A DNA stretch of 60,231 bases from positions 1 through 60,231 of the forward strand of contig CANBRQ010000007.1 in NCBI GenBank assembly GCA_947371955.1. The letters are read 5' to 3'. Numbering within the stretch: position 1 is the stretch's first letter; the number at the start of each line of letters is the position of its first letter. Made by a program: the position numbers and the translations under genes. The notes beneath the pieces are model-generated. The model was not told where the DNA came from. It ran no database searches and worked only from the letters and a program-made list of their open reading frames with translations. This DNA comes from Paracoccaceae bacterium. Lineage in GTDB: Bacteria > Pseudomonadota > Alphaproteobacteria > Rhodobacterales > Rhodobacteraceae. Below are positions 17,422 to 26,407 of this stretch, in pieces.

Positions 17422-20400
17422 CTACGCCACCAAAGCCTCAGCCCGCTTCAGATCGACGCTGACCAGCTGGCTGACCCCCTGTTCCGCCATCGTCACGCCA
17501 AACAGCCGGTCCATCCGGCTCATCGTTACGGCATGGTGCGTGATGACCAGAAACCGCGTCTCGGTCCGCCGCCGCATCTCGTCCATCAGGTCACAGAAGC
17601 GCGTCACGTTGGCATCGTCCAGCGGCGCATCCACCTCGTCCAGCACGCAGATCGGTGCCGGATTGGCAAGGAACACGCCAAAAATCAGCGCCAGCGCTGT
17701 CAGGGTCTGCTCGCCGCCTGACAGCAGCGACAACGTCGAGAGCCGTTTGCCCGGCGGCTGGCACATGATCTCCAGCCCCGCTTCCAAGGGATCATCGCTT
17801 TCCACCATCACCAGCCGCGCCTCGCCACCGCCGAACAGATGGGTGAACAGCGTGGCAAAATTGGCGTTCACCTGTTCAAACGCCGTCAAAAGCCGCTCGC
17901 GCCCCTCGCGATTCAGCCCGGCAATCCCGGCGCGCAGCTTCTTGATCGCCTCTTCCAGATCGACCTTCTCGGCCACCAGCGCATCATACTCCGCCGTCAC
18001 CGTCTTTGCGTCGTCTTCCGCCCGCAGGTTCACCGCACCCAAAGCCTCGCGCTGGCGCTTCAAGCGGCCCACCTCGGTCTCCAACGCCGCCACATCCGGC
18101 ATCCGGTCCGCATCCATGGCCAGAGTGCTCAGCAACTGCTCCGGCGAGGCACCCAGTTCCTCCGCAATCCGCCCGGTCGCATCGGAGGCCGCTTGACGTG
18201 CCGCCTCCTGCCGTGCCTCGGCCCGCGCCCGCGCTTCCCGCGCTTCACCAGCCGCCCGCTCCGCCTCGCGCTCAGCGCCCTGCGCCGCCCGCAAAGCGGC
18301 CTCAGCCCGCGCCAAAGCCTCCGCCGCCTGCTGCCGCCGTGCTTCGGCGGTCTCGATCGCCGCGACCAGATCCTCACGCCGTTCGGCTATCTCCTCGGGC
18401 AGGGCCAAGGCTTCCGCCAGTTCCTCCTCGGCCTCCTCCCGCCGCTCGGTCAGTTCCCCCATACGCCGGCCTGCCGTGTCCAGCCGATGCCGCCAGCCTG
18501 ACAGTTCCTTCGTGGCCTCCTGCCGCCGCCGAAGCCGAGCCTCCCCTTCGCGCCGCGCCTCGTCATGCGCCGCCCGCCGCGTCATCATGGCGATCCGCGC
18601 GCCTTCCACGGCCACCCGCATATCCTCCACCAAAGCCCGCGCCGTCGCCAGATCGCCCAGATCCTCCAGCCCGGCCAGCGCCTCCTCAAGCCGCTCCCGC
18701 GCACCCTCTGCATCGTCCGCATACCGCGCCACCGCCGCCTCGGCGCTTTCAAGCCGCCCCTCGGCCATCGACCGCTCGCCTTCGGCGCGCGAGGCGGCCC
18801 GGTTCGCCTCCGTCACGCGGCTGTCTGCCGTGCGCCGCGCATCCCGCGCCGCCTGATCGGCCCGCGCCACCTCCGCCAGCCGCACCTGCAACGCCTCATG
18901 CGCCCGCGCCGCCCCATCGGCCTTGGCCGCCACCTCCTCCAGATCACGCTTCACCTGCACCAGCCGGTTCAACTGCCTCAGCCGCGCCGCCGCCGCCGAG
19001 GGTGCATCGTCCGAGGCCGCCCGGAACCCGTCCCAGCGCCACAAATCCCCCTCAAGGCTGACGATCCGCTGCCCCGGCCGCAGCAATCCCTGCACCCGAG
19101 GTCCATCCTCCGCCGCCACGATGCCAATCTGTGACAACCGCCGCGCCAGCACCGGCGGTGCGCCCACATGGCTTGCCAAAGGTGCTACCCCCTCCGGCAA
19201 AGCCTGCACCGGATCAAAGGCTCCCAGCCGCACCCAGCCAGACCGCGCTGCCCCCTCAACCTCAGCCGCCCGCAAGTCATCCGCAAAGGCCGCGCCCAAA
19301 GCCGCCTCGAACCCCGGCTCCACCTCCAACTGGTCCAGCAGTTGCGAGCCCGCCTGCGCCTCCCGCTGCACCAGCCGCGCCAGCGCGCCGACCTCAGCCC
19401 GCAGCGCATTGGCCTCGCCCTCGGCGCCAGACCTGACTGCCCGCGCCTCGGCCTCGCGCGCCTGCGTCACAGCCCGCGCCTCCTCGGCCCGCAGCAAAGC
19501 CTCCTCCGCCGCTTCGGCCAGCGCCAAAGCCGCCTCCTGCGCCTCCACGGCGCCGCCTTGCGTCTCAACGGCCCGCTCCACCGCCTCCAGCGCCGCCTCA
19601 ACCGTACTTGCGGCCCGCAAAGCCTCCGCCTCCGACCGCTCCAACGCCTTGCGGCTGTCCGTCACCAACCGCTCCGCTGACTGATGCCGTGCCGCCAGCC
19701 TTGCAGCATCCTCGGTCGCCTGCGACAGGTCCCCCTCGCGCGCGCCCAATTCCGCCGCGGCGGCCCGCGCCAGTTCGGCGGCATCCGCCAACCGGTCCTC
19801 CTGCCCCTCGCTGGCGCGCAGCAACTGGTCGACCTCCCAGTCCAGCCGCTCAATCATCTCGGCGGCATCGCGGTTCAGCGCCTGCTCCCGCTCGCCATCG
19901 CGACCCATCTGCAAAATCCGCGCCTTCAACGTCTCAACGGCAGCAAAGGCCCGCGCTTCTTCCGCCCCCAAGGCATCCTTCTGCAAGGTCAGCCGCTGCA
20001 GGATGGCCGAGGCCACGGCCTCCTCCTCCCGCTTCGGCGGCAAGGCGGCTTCGGCCACCTCCCGCCCCTTGCCCGCAGCCCGCGCCGCCAGTTCCGCCTG
20101 AGCTGCCACGGAAAGCCGCTGGCGCAGCCCAAACTCCGCCTCGGCCCGCGCCACCTCTGCCTCGCGCCAGCGGCGATACAACAGCATCCCCTCGGCCCGC
20201 CGCAGTTCCACGCCGATCTCGCGGTACCGCGCCGCCTGCCGCGCCTGCCGTGTCAGGGTGGACAGTTGCTGCGCCAGCCCCTCCAGCACGTCATCGACCC
20301 GCAGCAGATTGGCCTCCGCCGCCGTCAGCCGCAACTCCGCCTCATGCCGCCGCTGATAGAGGCCCGAAATCCCCGCCGCTTCCTCCAGAATCATCCGCCG

Positions 20401-20877
20401 CGCCTTGGGCTTGGCATTGATCAGCTCGGTAATCTGCCCCTGCCGCACCAGGGCCGGGCTGTGCGAGCCAGTCGAGGCATCGGCAAACAGCATCTGCACA
20501 TCCCGCGCCCGCACGTCCTTGGCATTGGCCTTGTAGGCCGAGCCCGCCTCCCGCGTGATGCGCCTTACGACCTCGATCGTATCCGCATCATTGAACCCGG
20601 CAGGCGCCAGCCGATCCTGATTGTCGATGATAAGGGATACTTCCGCGAAATGCCGCGCCCCCCGCCCGCCTGATCCGTTGAAGATCACGTCCTCCATGCC
20701 CCCGCCGCGCATGGCCGAGGGCCTGTTCTCCCCCATCACCCAGCGCAGTGCCTCCAAGAGGTTCGACTTGCCGCAGCCATTCGGCCCGACAACACCGGTC
20801 AACCCCTCCATGATCATCAGATCAGTGGGGTCGACAAAGCTTTTGAAGCCGTTGAGGCGCAGACGGGTCAGGCGCAA
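17422..20877 (-). CDS. smc: Chromosome segregation protein SMC
   Basis: The 1151-residue ATPase organises and condenses chromosomes with ScpA and ScpB. The N-terminal head has FKSFVDPTDL and the Walker A GVVGPNGCGKSNLLEALRW (residues about 28-46). Two long Ala/Glu/Arg-rich coiled coils flank a hinge in the region of residues 500-620. The C-terminal head carries the ABC signature LSLLSGGEQTLTALALIF, Walker B ICVLDEVDAPLDDANV and the switch VITHHAVTMSRMDRLFGV. The start is TTG at 20877, preceded by GAAAGGATTACC, and yields the family N-terminus MRLTRLRLNGFKSF. It is transcribed toward the bidirectional terminator. Confidence 0.97.
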   Translation of the reverse strand: MRLTRLRLNGFKSFVDPTDLMIMEGLTGVVGPNGCGKSNLLEALRWVMGENRPSAMRGGGMEDVIFNGSGGRGARHFAEVSLIIDNQDRLAPAGFNDADTIEVVRRITREAGSAYKANAKDVRARDVQMLFADASTGSHSPALVRQGQITELINAKPKARRMILEEAAGISGLYQRRHEAELRLTAAEANLLRVDDVLEGLAQQLSTLTRQARQAARYREIGVELRRAEGMLLYRRWREAEVARAEAEFGLRQRLSVAAQAELAARAAGKGREVAEAALPPKREEEAVASAILQRLTLQKDALGAEEARAFAAVETLKARILQMGRDGEREQALNRDAAEMIERLDWEVDQLLRASEGQEDRLADAAELARAAAAELGAREGDLSQATEDAARLAARHQSAERLVTDSRKALERSEAEALRAASTVEAALEAVERAVETQGGAVEAQEAALALAEAAEEALLRAEEARAVTQAREAEARAVRSGAEGEANALRAEVGALARLVQREAQAGSQLLDQLEVEPGFEAALGAAFADDLRAAEVEGAARSGWVRLGAFDPVQALPEGVAPLASHVGAPPVLARRLSQIGIVAAEDGPRVQGLLRPGQRIVSLEGDLWRWDGFRAASDDAPSAAAARLRQLNRLVQVKRDLEEVAAKADGAARAHEALQVRLAEVARADQAARDARRTADSRVTEANRAASRAEGERSMAEGRLESAEAAVARYADDAEGARERLEEALAGLEDLGDLATARALVEDMRVAVEGARIAMMTRRAAHDEARREGEARLRRRQEATKELSGWRHRLDTAGRRMGELTERREEAEEELAEALALPEEIAERREDLVAAIETAEARRQQAAEALARAEAALRAAQGAEREAERAAGEAREARARAEARQEAARQAASDATGRIAEELGASPEQLLSTLAMDADRMPDVAALETEVGRLKRQREALGAVNLRAEDDAKTVTAEYDALVAEKVDLEEAIKKLRAGIAGLNREGRERLLTAFEQVNANFATLFTHLFGGGEARLVMVESDDPLEAGLEIMCQPPGKRLSTLSLLSGGEQTLTALALIFGVFLANPAPICVLDEVDAPLDDANVTRFCDLMDEMRRRTETRFLVITHHAVTMSRMDRLFGVTMAEQGVSQLVSVDLKRAEALVA

Positions 20878-21021
20878 AGGTAATCCTTTCGAATCCGGAC
20901 AAGTGTCATGCCACTGTCACATCAAGTCAACCGTGACGCCCCGCCTATGGCGGAGGATGGCGCGCTTATCCCCAACATCTTGTCACTTGACCAGAGGCCC
21001 TAGCGCCATCACCCTCACACC

Positions 21022-21906
21022 ATGACCCAAGGACCAACGCCCCCTTTTTCAGGCCACTGCCTCTGCGGCGCGGTACGATACACCTGCGACGCGGCCCCCC
21101 TGTGGCAAAGCCTCTGCCATTGCGAAAGCTGCCGCCGCGCCACCTCGTCCCCCTTCACGGCCTTCCTTGGCATGGCCGACGGCCACTGGCGCTGGACCGG
21201 CACACCTCCCGCCACCTACAGCTCCAGCCCCGGCGTCCGGCGCGATTTTTGCCCGACCTGCGGCTCGCAAATGACCTATCGCAGCACCCGCTTCCCCGGC
21301 GAGACGCATTTCTACGCCGCAACGCTCGACGATCCCACCACTTTCAGCCCCCAAGACGAGGTTTTCCCGTCCGAGGCGCTCCCTTGGGCGCACCGCCCCG
21401 TCCCCCACCGCGCCGCCGTCCCCTACGACTGGCCCGCCCTTCTCTCCCTCATCCAGCGCGCCTTCGCCGGGATGGAGGGCCGGATCAACCCGCCCTCGTC
21501 CCTGCATGCCATGACGCCCGAAAGCCTCGCACAAACCGCGCATACCGCCGAGGTATGGGCCATCGGCCAGCCGCCGCAAGCCTGCATGATCCTGACCCCG
21601 AAGCCCGATCACCTCTACCTCGGCAAACTCGCGGTCGAGCCCGGCCAGCAGGGCAGGGGCCTCGCCCGCATCCTCATCACCCATGCTGAAACCCGCGCCC
21701 GCGCCCTCGACCTGCCGGCACTGCGCCTCGAAACCCGCGTGGAACTGACTGAGAATCACGCCTTCTTCCAGCATATGGGTTTCCACGAAACGGCGCGCAC
21801 TGCACACGCGGGCTTCGACCGCCCCACCTCGATCACCTTCGCCAAACCGCTCCTGCCCCCCATCCTCGCTGAGAAGTATCCCACGGAGGGGTCCGGGGAG
21901 GTGTGA
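21022..21906 (+). CDS. GFA (CENP-V) domain fused to a GNAT acetyltransferase domain
   Basis: One uninterrupted 294-codon frame joins two domains normally found as separate proteins. Residues about 10-125 are a zinc-binding GFA/CENP-V domain with CLCGAVRY, CHCESCRR and FCPTCGS cysteine motifs. Residues about 145-285 are a GNAT fold with the acetyl-CoA loop LAVEPGQQGRGLARILI (about 204-220) and a C-terminal ENHAFFQHMGF helix. The substrate of either half is unknown. The last ten codons and the stop lie inside an extragenic palindrome (21877-21919), so the C-terminal tail EKYPTEGSGEV is probably repeat-derived. Confidence 0.87.
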   Translation: MTQGPTPPFSGHCLCGAVRYTCDAAPLWQSLCHCESCRRATSSPFTAFLGMADGHWRWTGTPPATYSSSPGVRRDFCPTCGSQMTYRSTRFPGETHFYAATLDDPTTFSPQDEVFPSEALPWAHRPVPHRAAVPYDWPALLSLIQRAFAGMEGRINPPSSLHAMTPESLAQTAHTAEVWAIGQPPQACMILTPKPDHLYLGKLAVEPGQQGRGLARILITHAETRARALDLPALRLETRVELTENHAFFQHMGFHETARTAHAGFDRPTSITFAKPLLPPILAEKYPTEGSGEV

Positions 21907-21919
21907 AACCTCCCCGGCC
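21877..21919. repeat. Rhodobacterales extragenic palindrome, copy R2
   Basis: This stretch contains TATCCCACGG, then GGTCCGGGGAGGTGTGAAAC and CTCCCCGGCC, forming a GC-rich stem. It is nearly identical in order and sequence to 48759-48798. Here it covers the 3' end of the GFA-GNAT gene and provides its stop codon. Confidence 0.7.
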
Positions 21920-21934
21920 GCCAGCCAAAAGCGA

Positions 21935-21961
21935 AACGCCCGGAGGTTTCCCCCGGGCGTT
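21935..21961 (-). terminator. Intrinsic terminator of the cox operon
   Basis: AACGCCCGG (21935-21943) pairs with CCGGGCGTT (21953-21961). Read on the minus strand, the stem is followed by TCGCTTTTGG. It lies between the convergent GFA-GNAT and coxM genes and best fits termination of the coxGSLM transcript. Confidence 0.65.
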
Positions 21962-21979
21962 CCTGCAATCTCAAACCCT

Positions 21980-22768
21980 TCAGGCCGCCGAAACCGCCCG
22001 CCCGGTCATCACCTTGACCAGATTGGCGCGGTAGGCCGCCGTGCCGTGCAGGTCGCTGATCATGTCGGTCGAATCGACCGTCAGCCCCGCCAAGGCACTT
22101 GCCGAGAAGTTCCCCGCCAGTGCCGCCTCAGCCTCGGTCCAACGGAACACGCCATTGTTCGACGCGCCCGTGATCGCCACCCGCACCGAACCATCGGCGG
22201 CTTGCGTCACAAACGCCCCGGTCAGCGCGAACCGGCTGGCCGGCTGGTTGAACTTGGCATAGGCCGACCGCTTCGGGATCGGGAACTCCACCGCCGTGAC
22301 GATCTCGCCCTCATCCAGCGCGGTCGAGAACATGCCGGTGAAGTAGTCATCCGCCGCAATCCGCCGCGTGTTGGTGATCACGGTCGCCCCTGATCCCAGC
22401 ACCGCCGAAGGATAGCACGCTGCCGGGTCGTTGTTGGCGATGGATCCGCCAATTGTGCCACGGTTCCGCACCGCCGCATCGCCGATGCCGCCCGCCAAAG
22501 CGGCAAGCCCCGGGAAGGCCGCAGCCGCCTCGCGTGCCACCACGGCATGGGGCGTCGCCGCCCCAACCCAAAGCACGCCGCCGTTGACCTTGACGCCCTT
22601 CATCTCGGCGATCCCGGTCAGGCTGACCAGCACATCCGGGGTGGCAAGGCGCTGCTTCATCGTCGGCGTCAGGGTCTGCCCGCCCGACAGGGCCTGCGCC
22701 CCCTCGGCCGTCAGCGCCGCAACCGCTTCCGCCACGCTTGAAGGCTTCACGAACTCGAAGTTTTGCAT
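21980..22768 (-). CDS. coxM: Form II CO dehydrogenase-like medium (FAD-binding) subunit
   Basis: The 262-residue flavoprotein subunit transfers electrons from the iron-sulfur subunit to an acceptor through FAD. The two FAD motifs of the family are present: ALSGGQTLTPTMKQRL (about 35-50) and RNRGTIGGSIANNDPAA (about 106-122). The ATG at 22768 is preceded by GGGAGGATCAG; upstream in-frame codons are ignored. It is the last gene of the coxG-S-L-M series, separated from coxL by 11 bp. Confidence 0.92.
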   Translation of the reverse strand: MQNFEFVKPSSVAEAVAALTAEGAQALSGGQTLTPTMKQRLATPDVLVSLTGIAEMKGVKVNGGVLWVGAATPHAVVAREAAAAFPGLAALAGGIGDAAVRNRGTIGGSIANNDPAACYPSAVLGSGATVITNTRRIAADDYFTGMFSTALDEGEIVTAVEFPIPKRSAYAKFNQPASRFALTGAFVTQAADGSVRVAITGASNNGVFRWTEAEAALAGNFSASALAGLTVDSTDMISDLHGTAAYRANLVKVMTGRAVSAA

Positions 22769-22779
22769 CTGATCCTCCC

Positions 22780-25155
22780 TCAGGCGTTCATCGCCGCCCA
22801 AACGCGCGACGGCGTCAGGGGCATGTCAATATGGGCAACCTTGCGGCCCGCCCGGTTCAAAGCGTCGATCACCGCGTTGACGACCGCCGGAGGTGACCCA
22901 ATCGCCCCCGCCTCGCCGCAGCCTTTCACGCCCAGCTTGTTATGGCTGCACGGCGTGATGCAGGAATGGTCAACGACGATCATCGGCACATCATCGGCGC
23001 GCGGCATGGTGTAATCCATGTAGCTGCCCGACAGAAGCTGGCCGTTCTCGTCGTAAACCCCATGCTCCAGCAGCGCCTGCCCGATGCCCTGCACGACACC
23101 GCCATGCACCTGACCGCGCACGACCATCGGGTTCATCACGTTCCCGAAGTCATCCGCGCAGGTGAAGGCCAGCACGTCGACCTTGCCGGTATCGGCATCC
23201 ACCTCGACCTCGCACAGATACGCCCCAGCCGGGTAGGTGAAGTTGGCGGGGTCATAGAACGCCGTCTCTTCCAGCCCCGGCTCCAGCGTCGCCAACGGAT
23301 AGTTGTGCGGCACGTAAGCCGAGAAGGCGATCTCGCCGAAGGTCTTGGAGCGGTTGGTCCCCGACACGGCAAACACGCCGTCCGAGAACACGATATCCGC
23401 CTCAACCGCTTCCAGCATATGCGCGGCAATCTTCTTGCCCTTCGCAATCACCTTGTCCGCCGCATTGGCCATCGCCTGCCCGCAGACCGCGAGGGAACGA
23501 GAGCCGTACGACCCCATCCCGAACGGAATCTTCGCGGTATCGCCGTGGACGATATCCACCGAAGACATCGGAATCCCGAACATGTCCGAGATGATCTGCG
23601 CAAACACCGTTTCATGGCTTTGGCCATGAGAATGCGCGCCAACCATCACCGACACATTGCCCGTCGGGTTCACCCGCACCGTCGCCGCATCGTACAGACC
23701 GACGCGAGCACCAAGGATGCCCACCAGATGAGACGGCGCAATCCCGCAAGCCTCGATCCAGGTCGAAAGCCCCAAACCGCGCAACTTGCCCTTGGCCGCC
23801 GAAGCCTCACGGCGCTTTTCAAACCCAGCCACGTCGGCCAGTTCAATCGCCTTGTCCAGCGTGGCATGGTAGTTGCCCACGTCATAGGCCAGCCCCGCCG
23901 GAGTGGTGTAGGGGAACATGTCCGTGGTGATGAAGTTCTTGCGACGCACCTCGAACGGGTCAAGCCCCAGTTCCCGGCACATCAGATCCACCACACGCTC
24001 CAGGCTGTAGGTCGCTTCCGGGCGGCCCGCGCCACGATAGGCGTCCACCGGAGCGGTGTTGGTGAACACCGTCTTCACGTTCACATAGACATTCGGCACC
24101 TTGTAGGGGCCAGCCATCAACGTGCCATGCAGGAAGGTCGGCGTCACGGTCGAGAAGTTCGACAGATAGGCACCCACGTTCGCCAAAGTCTCGGTCCGGA
24201 AGGCGATGAAGGTGCCGTCCTTCTCGCAGGCCAGTTCGATCTTCGTCACATGATCCCGGCCATGCGCATCCGACAGGAAGCTTTCGGACCGTTCCGCCAC
24301 CCACTTCACCGGCTTCTTCAGCTTCTTGGCAGCCGCCAGAACCAAAGCCTCTTCGCCGTAGTGATAGATCTTCGACCCAAAGCCACCGCCCACATCGGGC
24401 GCCACGACCTGCAGCTTGTTCTCCGGAATCCCCAATACAAACGCCGCGACCAGCAGACGCGTCAGGTGCGGGTTCTGGCTGGTCGTCGTCAGCTTGTAAT
24501 CGCCAGTGCCCGGATTGAACTCGCCAATGGACGCCCGAGGCTCCATCGCGTTCGGGATCAACCGGTTGTTGATCAGCTCCAGCGTGGTGACATGGGGTGC
24601 TGCCTTGATCGCCGCATCCACCTTGGCGCGGTTGTCCTCGATCCAGCCCCAGTCAAAGCACTGGTTGTCGGCGATCTCGTCATGCACCCGGTTAGTGTTG
24701 TCGGCCAAGGCCGCCGCCATGTCGATGATCGCCGGCAGTTCTTCGAACTCCGAGGCATCGGCCACAGCCTGCGCCGCGTCCTTGGCTTCCATGTAGCTTT
24801 GCGCGATCACGGCGGCGTAAGCGTCGCCCACATGCCGCACCTTGCCATGCGCCAGCACCGGACGCTTGGGTTCCTTCATCGGCGTGCCATCGCGCGAGCC
24901 GATGAACCAGCCAGCCGGGTTGCCACCCACGTCCTTGAAATCCTCACCCGTGAAGACCGCCAGCACGCCCGGCATCCCTTCAGCGGCGGAAACGCCCACC
25001 GACTTGATCCGCGCATGCGCCATGTTAGAACGGACAAAGACGGCATAGGCCTGCCCATGCACGTCGATATCCTGCGTGTAATTCCCCGCCCCGGTCAGAA
25101 AGCGGATATCCTCGGTCCGTTTGACCTCGGCGCCAATCCCAGTATCCTTCGGCAT
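22780..25155 (-). CDS. coxL: Form II CO dehydrogenase-like large (molybdopterin) subunit
   Basis: This 791-residue xanthine-oxidase-family subunit binds the molybdenum cofactor. The active-site loop reads AYRGAGR at residues 372-378, the form II signature; the form I enzymes that clearly oxidise CO carry AYxCSFR with the copper-bound cysteine. GGGFGSK (about 264-270) and other cofactor-binding blocks are present. The physiological substrate of form II enzymes is debated, and CO oxidation should not be assumed. Only 11 bp separate it from coxM and 12 bp from coxS. Confidence 0.93.
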   Translation of the reverse strand: MPKDTGIGAEVKRTEDIRFLTGAGNYTQDIDVHGQAYAVFVRSNMAHARIKSVGVSAAEGMPGVLAVFTGEDFKDVGGNPAGWFIGSRDGTPMKEPKRPVLAHGKVRHVGDAYAAVIAQSYMEAKDAAQAVADASEFEELPAIIDMAAALADNTNRVHDEIADNQCFDWGWIEDNRAKVDAAIKAAPHVTTLELINNRLIPNAMEPRASIGEFNPGTGDYKLTTTSQNPHLTRLLVAAFVLGIPENKLQVVAPDVGGGFGSKIYHYGEEALVLAAAKKLKKPVKWVAERSESFLSDAHGRDHVTKIELACEKDGTFIAFRTETLANVGAYLSNFSTVTPTFLHGTLMAGPYKVPNVYVNVKTVFTNTAPVDAYRGAGRPEATYSLERVVDLMCRELGLDPFEVRRKNFITTDMFPYTTPAGLAYDVGNYHATLDKAIELADVAGFEKRREASAAKGKLRGLGLSTWIEACGIAPSHLVGILGARVGLYDAATVRVNPTGNVSVMVGAHSHGQSHETVFAQIISDMFGIPMSSVDIVHGDTAKIPFGMGSYGSRSLAVCGQAMANAADKVIAKGKKIAAHMLEAVEADIVFSDGVFAVSGTNRSKTFGEIAFSAYVPHNYPLATLEPGLEETAFYDPANFTYPAGAYLCEVEVDADTGKVDVLAFTCADDFGNVMNPMVVRGQVHGGVVQGIGQALLEHGVYDENGQLLSGSYMDYTMPRADDVPMIVVDHSCITPCSHNKLGVKGCGEAGAIGSPPAVVNAVIDALNRAGRKVAHIDMPLTPSRVWAAMNA

Positions 25156-25167
25156 CTTGATCCCCCC

Positions 25168-25653
25168 TTATTCGGCGGCCACGGACATGACATCCTGCCC
25201 CGAGGCAGCCATCACGGCCTTGACGATGTTATGATATCCGGTGCAGCGGCACATGTTGCCGTCCAGCCCATGGCGCACTTCGGCTTCCGAAGGCTTGGGG
25301 TTGTCGGCCAGCAGCGCCGCCGCCGACATCACCATGCCAGGCGTGCAGAAGCCGCACTGCAGCCCGTGGTGATCCTGAAACGCCTGCTGGATCACGCCCA
25401 ACGAGCCATCCGCATTCGCCATGCCTTCAATCGTGGTCACCTTCGACCCCGCCACATCCTGCGCAAAGACAGAGCAGCTTTTCACCGCCACGCCATCGAC
25501 ATGCACGACGCAAGCGCCGCATTGCGAGGTGTCACAGCCGATATGGGTGCCCGTCAGGCTCAAACCTTCCCGCAGAAAGGCGGACAAAAGCGTGCGCCCC
25601 TCGGTCTCGGCCGAGACGGACTTGCCGTTCACGGTCATCGTCACTTTGGTCAT
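25168..25653 (-). CDS. coxS: Form II CO dehydrogenase-like small [2Fe-2S] subunit
   Basis: The 161-residue protein has an N-terminal plant-ferredoxin-like domain with the cysteine set [16 protein letters not shown] followed by KSC (about residues 39-61). A C-terminal helical domain holds the second cluster, CGFCTPGM (about 100-107) and [11 protein letters not shown] (about 134-144). It passes electrons from the molybdenum site of CoxL to the FAD of CoxM. The S-L-M gene order is that of form II clusters. Confidence 0.94.
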   Translation of the reverse strand: MTKVTMTVNGKSVSAETEGRTLLSAFLREGLSLTGTHIGCDTSQCGACVVHVDGVAVKSCSVFAQDVAGSKVTTIEGMANADGSLGVIQQAFQDHHGLQCGFCTPGMVMSAAALLADNPKPSEAEVRHGLDGNMCRCTGYHNIVKAVMAASGQDVMSVAAE

Positions 25654-25696
25654 CGTTTCCTCCCTGAAACTTTTCTCAGTCCAGCATTTATAAGGT

Positions 25697-26236
25697 TCAG
25701 CCGATCAAGCGGCGGAACCAGCCCTTTTTGGGTGCTTCTTCCGCGCCGTCGGCAGCCACGGTTTCGGCTTCCGGCTCGGCCGCGGGTTCCTCGGCAGGGC
25801 CTTCGATGGCGGTCTGGAAGCGATTAAAGAACTCTTCCGCAAGGTTCTTGGCAAAGCCATCAATGATCCGGCTGCCCAGCTGCGCGATCTTGCCGCCGAC
25901 CGAGGCATCAACGTCATAGGTCAGCTTGGTCCCGTCGCCCTCAGGCTCCATGGTGACATAAGCCCCGCCCTTGGCAAAGCCCGCAACGCCGCCCTTGCCC
26001 TCGCCGGTGATCCGCAAGGAATGCCCCTCGACGATGTCCGACAGCGTCACCACACCGGTAAAGCGGGCCTTCACGGGGCCGACCTTCTGGACAACCACCG
26101 CCTCAAAGCCATCGGTCGGATTGCCCGTCAGGCTTTCACAGCCCGGCACGCAGGCGCGCAGCACCTCGGCATTCAACACCGCAGCCCAGACTGTCGCAGG
26201 GTCTGCGTTGATATGCCGTTCCTCGGCAAGCTTCAT
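25697..26236 (-). CDS. coxG: CoxG-like protein (SRPBCC superfamily)
   Basis: The 179-residue protein has an SRPBCC/START-like fold over residues 1-145, beginning [20 protein letters not shown], with the family segments CVPGCESL and [18 protein letters not shown]. An acidic, Pro/Ala/Glu-rich linker (about 148-168) leads to a short basic tail GWFRRLIG. CoxG recruits CO dehydrogenase to the membrane in Afipia (Oligotropha); a similar docking role here is inferred. It is the first gene of the operon, downstream of a sigma-54-like promoter (26316-26331). Confidence 0.9.
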   Translation of the reverse strand: MKLAEERHINADPATVWAAVLNAEVLRACVPGCESLTGNPTDGFEAVVVQKVGPVKARFTGVVTLSDIVEGHSLRITGEGKGGVAGFAKGGAYVTMEPEGDGTKLTYDVDASVGGKIAQLGSRIIDGFAKNLAEEFFNRFQTAIEGPAEEPAAEPEAETVAADGAEEAPKKGWFRRLIG

Positions 26237-26315
26237 GAAACCCCTCCCGGTTGCAGTCTGCTATGTCCTGCCCGCGCAGCACGGATACATTCCGTTTCAA
26301 AATCGGGGCAGGTGC

Positions 26316-26331
26316 AGCAATAGTCTTGCCC
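26316..26331 (-). promoter_or_regulatory. Putative sigma-54 promoter of coxGSLM
   Basis: On the minus strand the sequence is GGGCAAGACTATTGCT. It has the invariant GG-N10-GC spacing and matches the TGGCAC-N5-TTGCW consensus except at two positions in the -24 element. It lies about 80 bp upstream of the coxG ATG and is oriented toward it. A perfect 24-bp palindrome is found 34-57 bp further upstream, as expected for an activator-dependent promoter. Confidence 0.55.
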
Positions 26332-26364
26332 GATGGAATTTCACCTGTCGAATGGCAATTACAA

Positions 26365-26388
26365 ATGTGTCTCAGATCTGAGACACAT
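26365..26388. promoter_or_regulatory. Perfect 24-bp palindrome, likely activator site for cox operon
   Basis: ATGTGTCTCAGA (26365-26376) is followed directly by its exact reverse complement TCTGAGACACAT (26377-26388). Uninterrupted dyads with a TGTCTCA half-site resemble upstream activator sites of Fis-type enhancer-binding proteins. It sits between the coxG promoter and the DUF4864 stop codon, so a cruciform or terminator role is possible but less likely because no T-run follows. No such regulator gene is present in the window. Confidence 0.6.
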
Positions 26389-26407
26389 CGGCGGAGAAAA
26401 TCCCGGC

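Noticed and set aside
17839-20673. Several long plus-strand frames opposite smc
   Set aside because: They are Pro/Ala/Arg-rich shadows of the coiled-coil region of smc.
22780-25155. Form I CO dehydrogenase
   Set aside because: The active-site loop is AYRGAGR, lacking the cysteine of AYxCSFR.
22942-25827. Plus-strand frame of 961 codons
   Set aside because: It lies antisense to coxL, coxS and coxG, and has the Arg/His-rich composition of a shadow frame.
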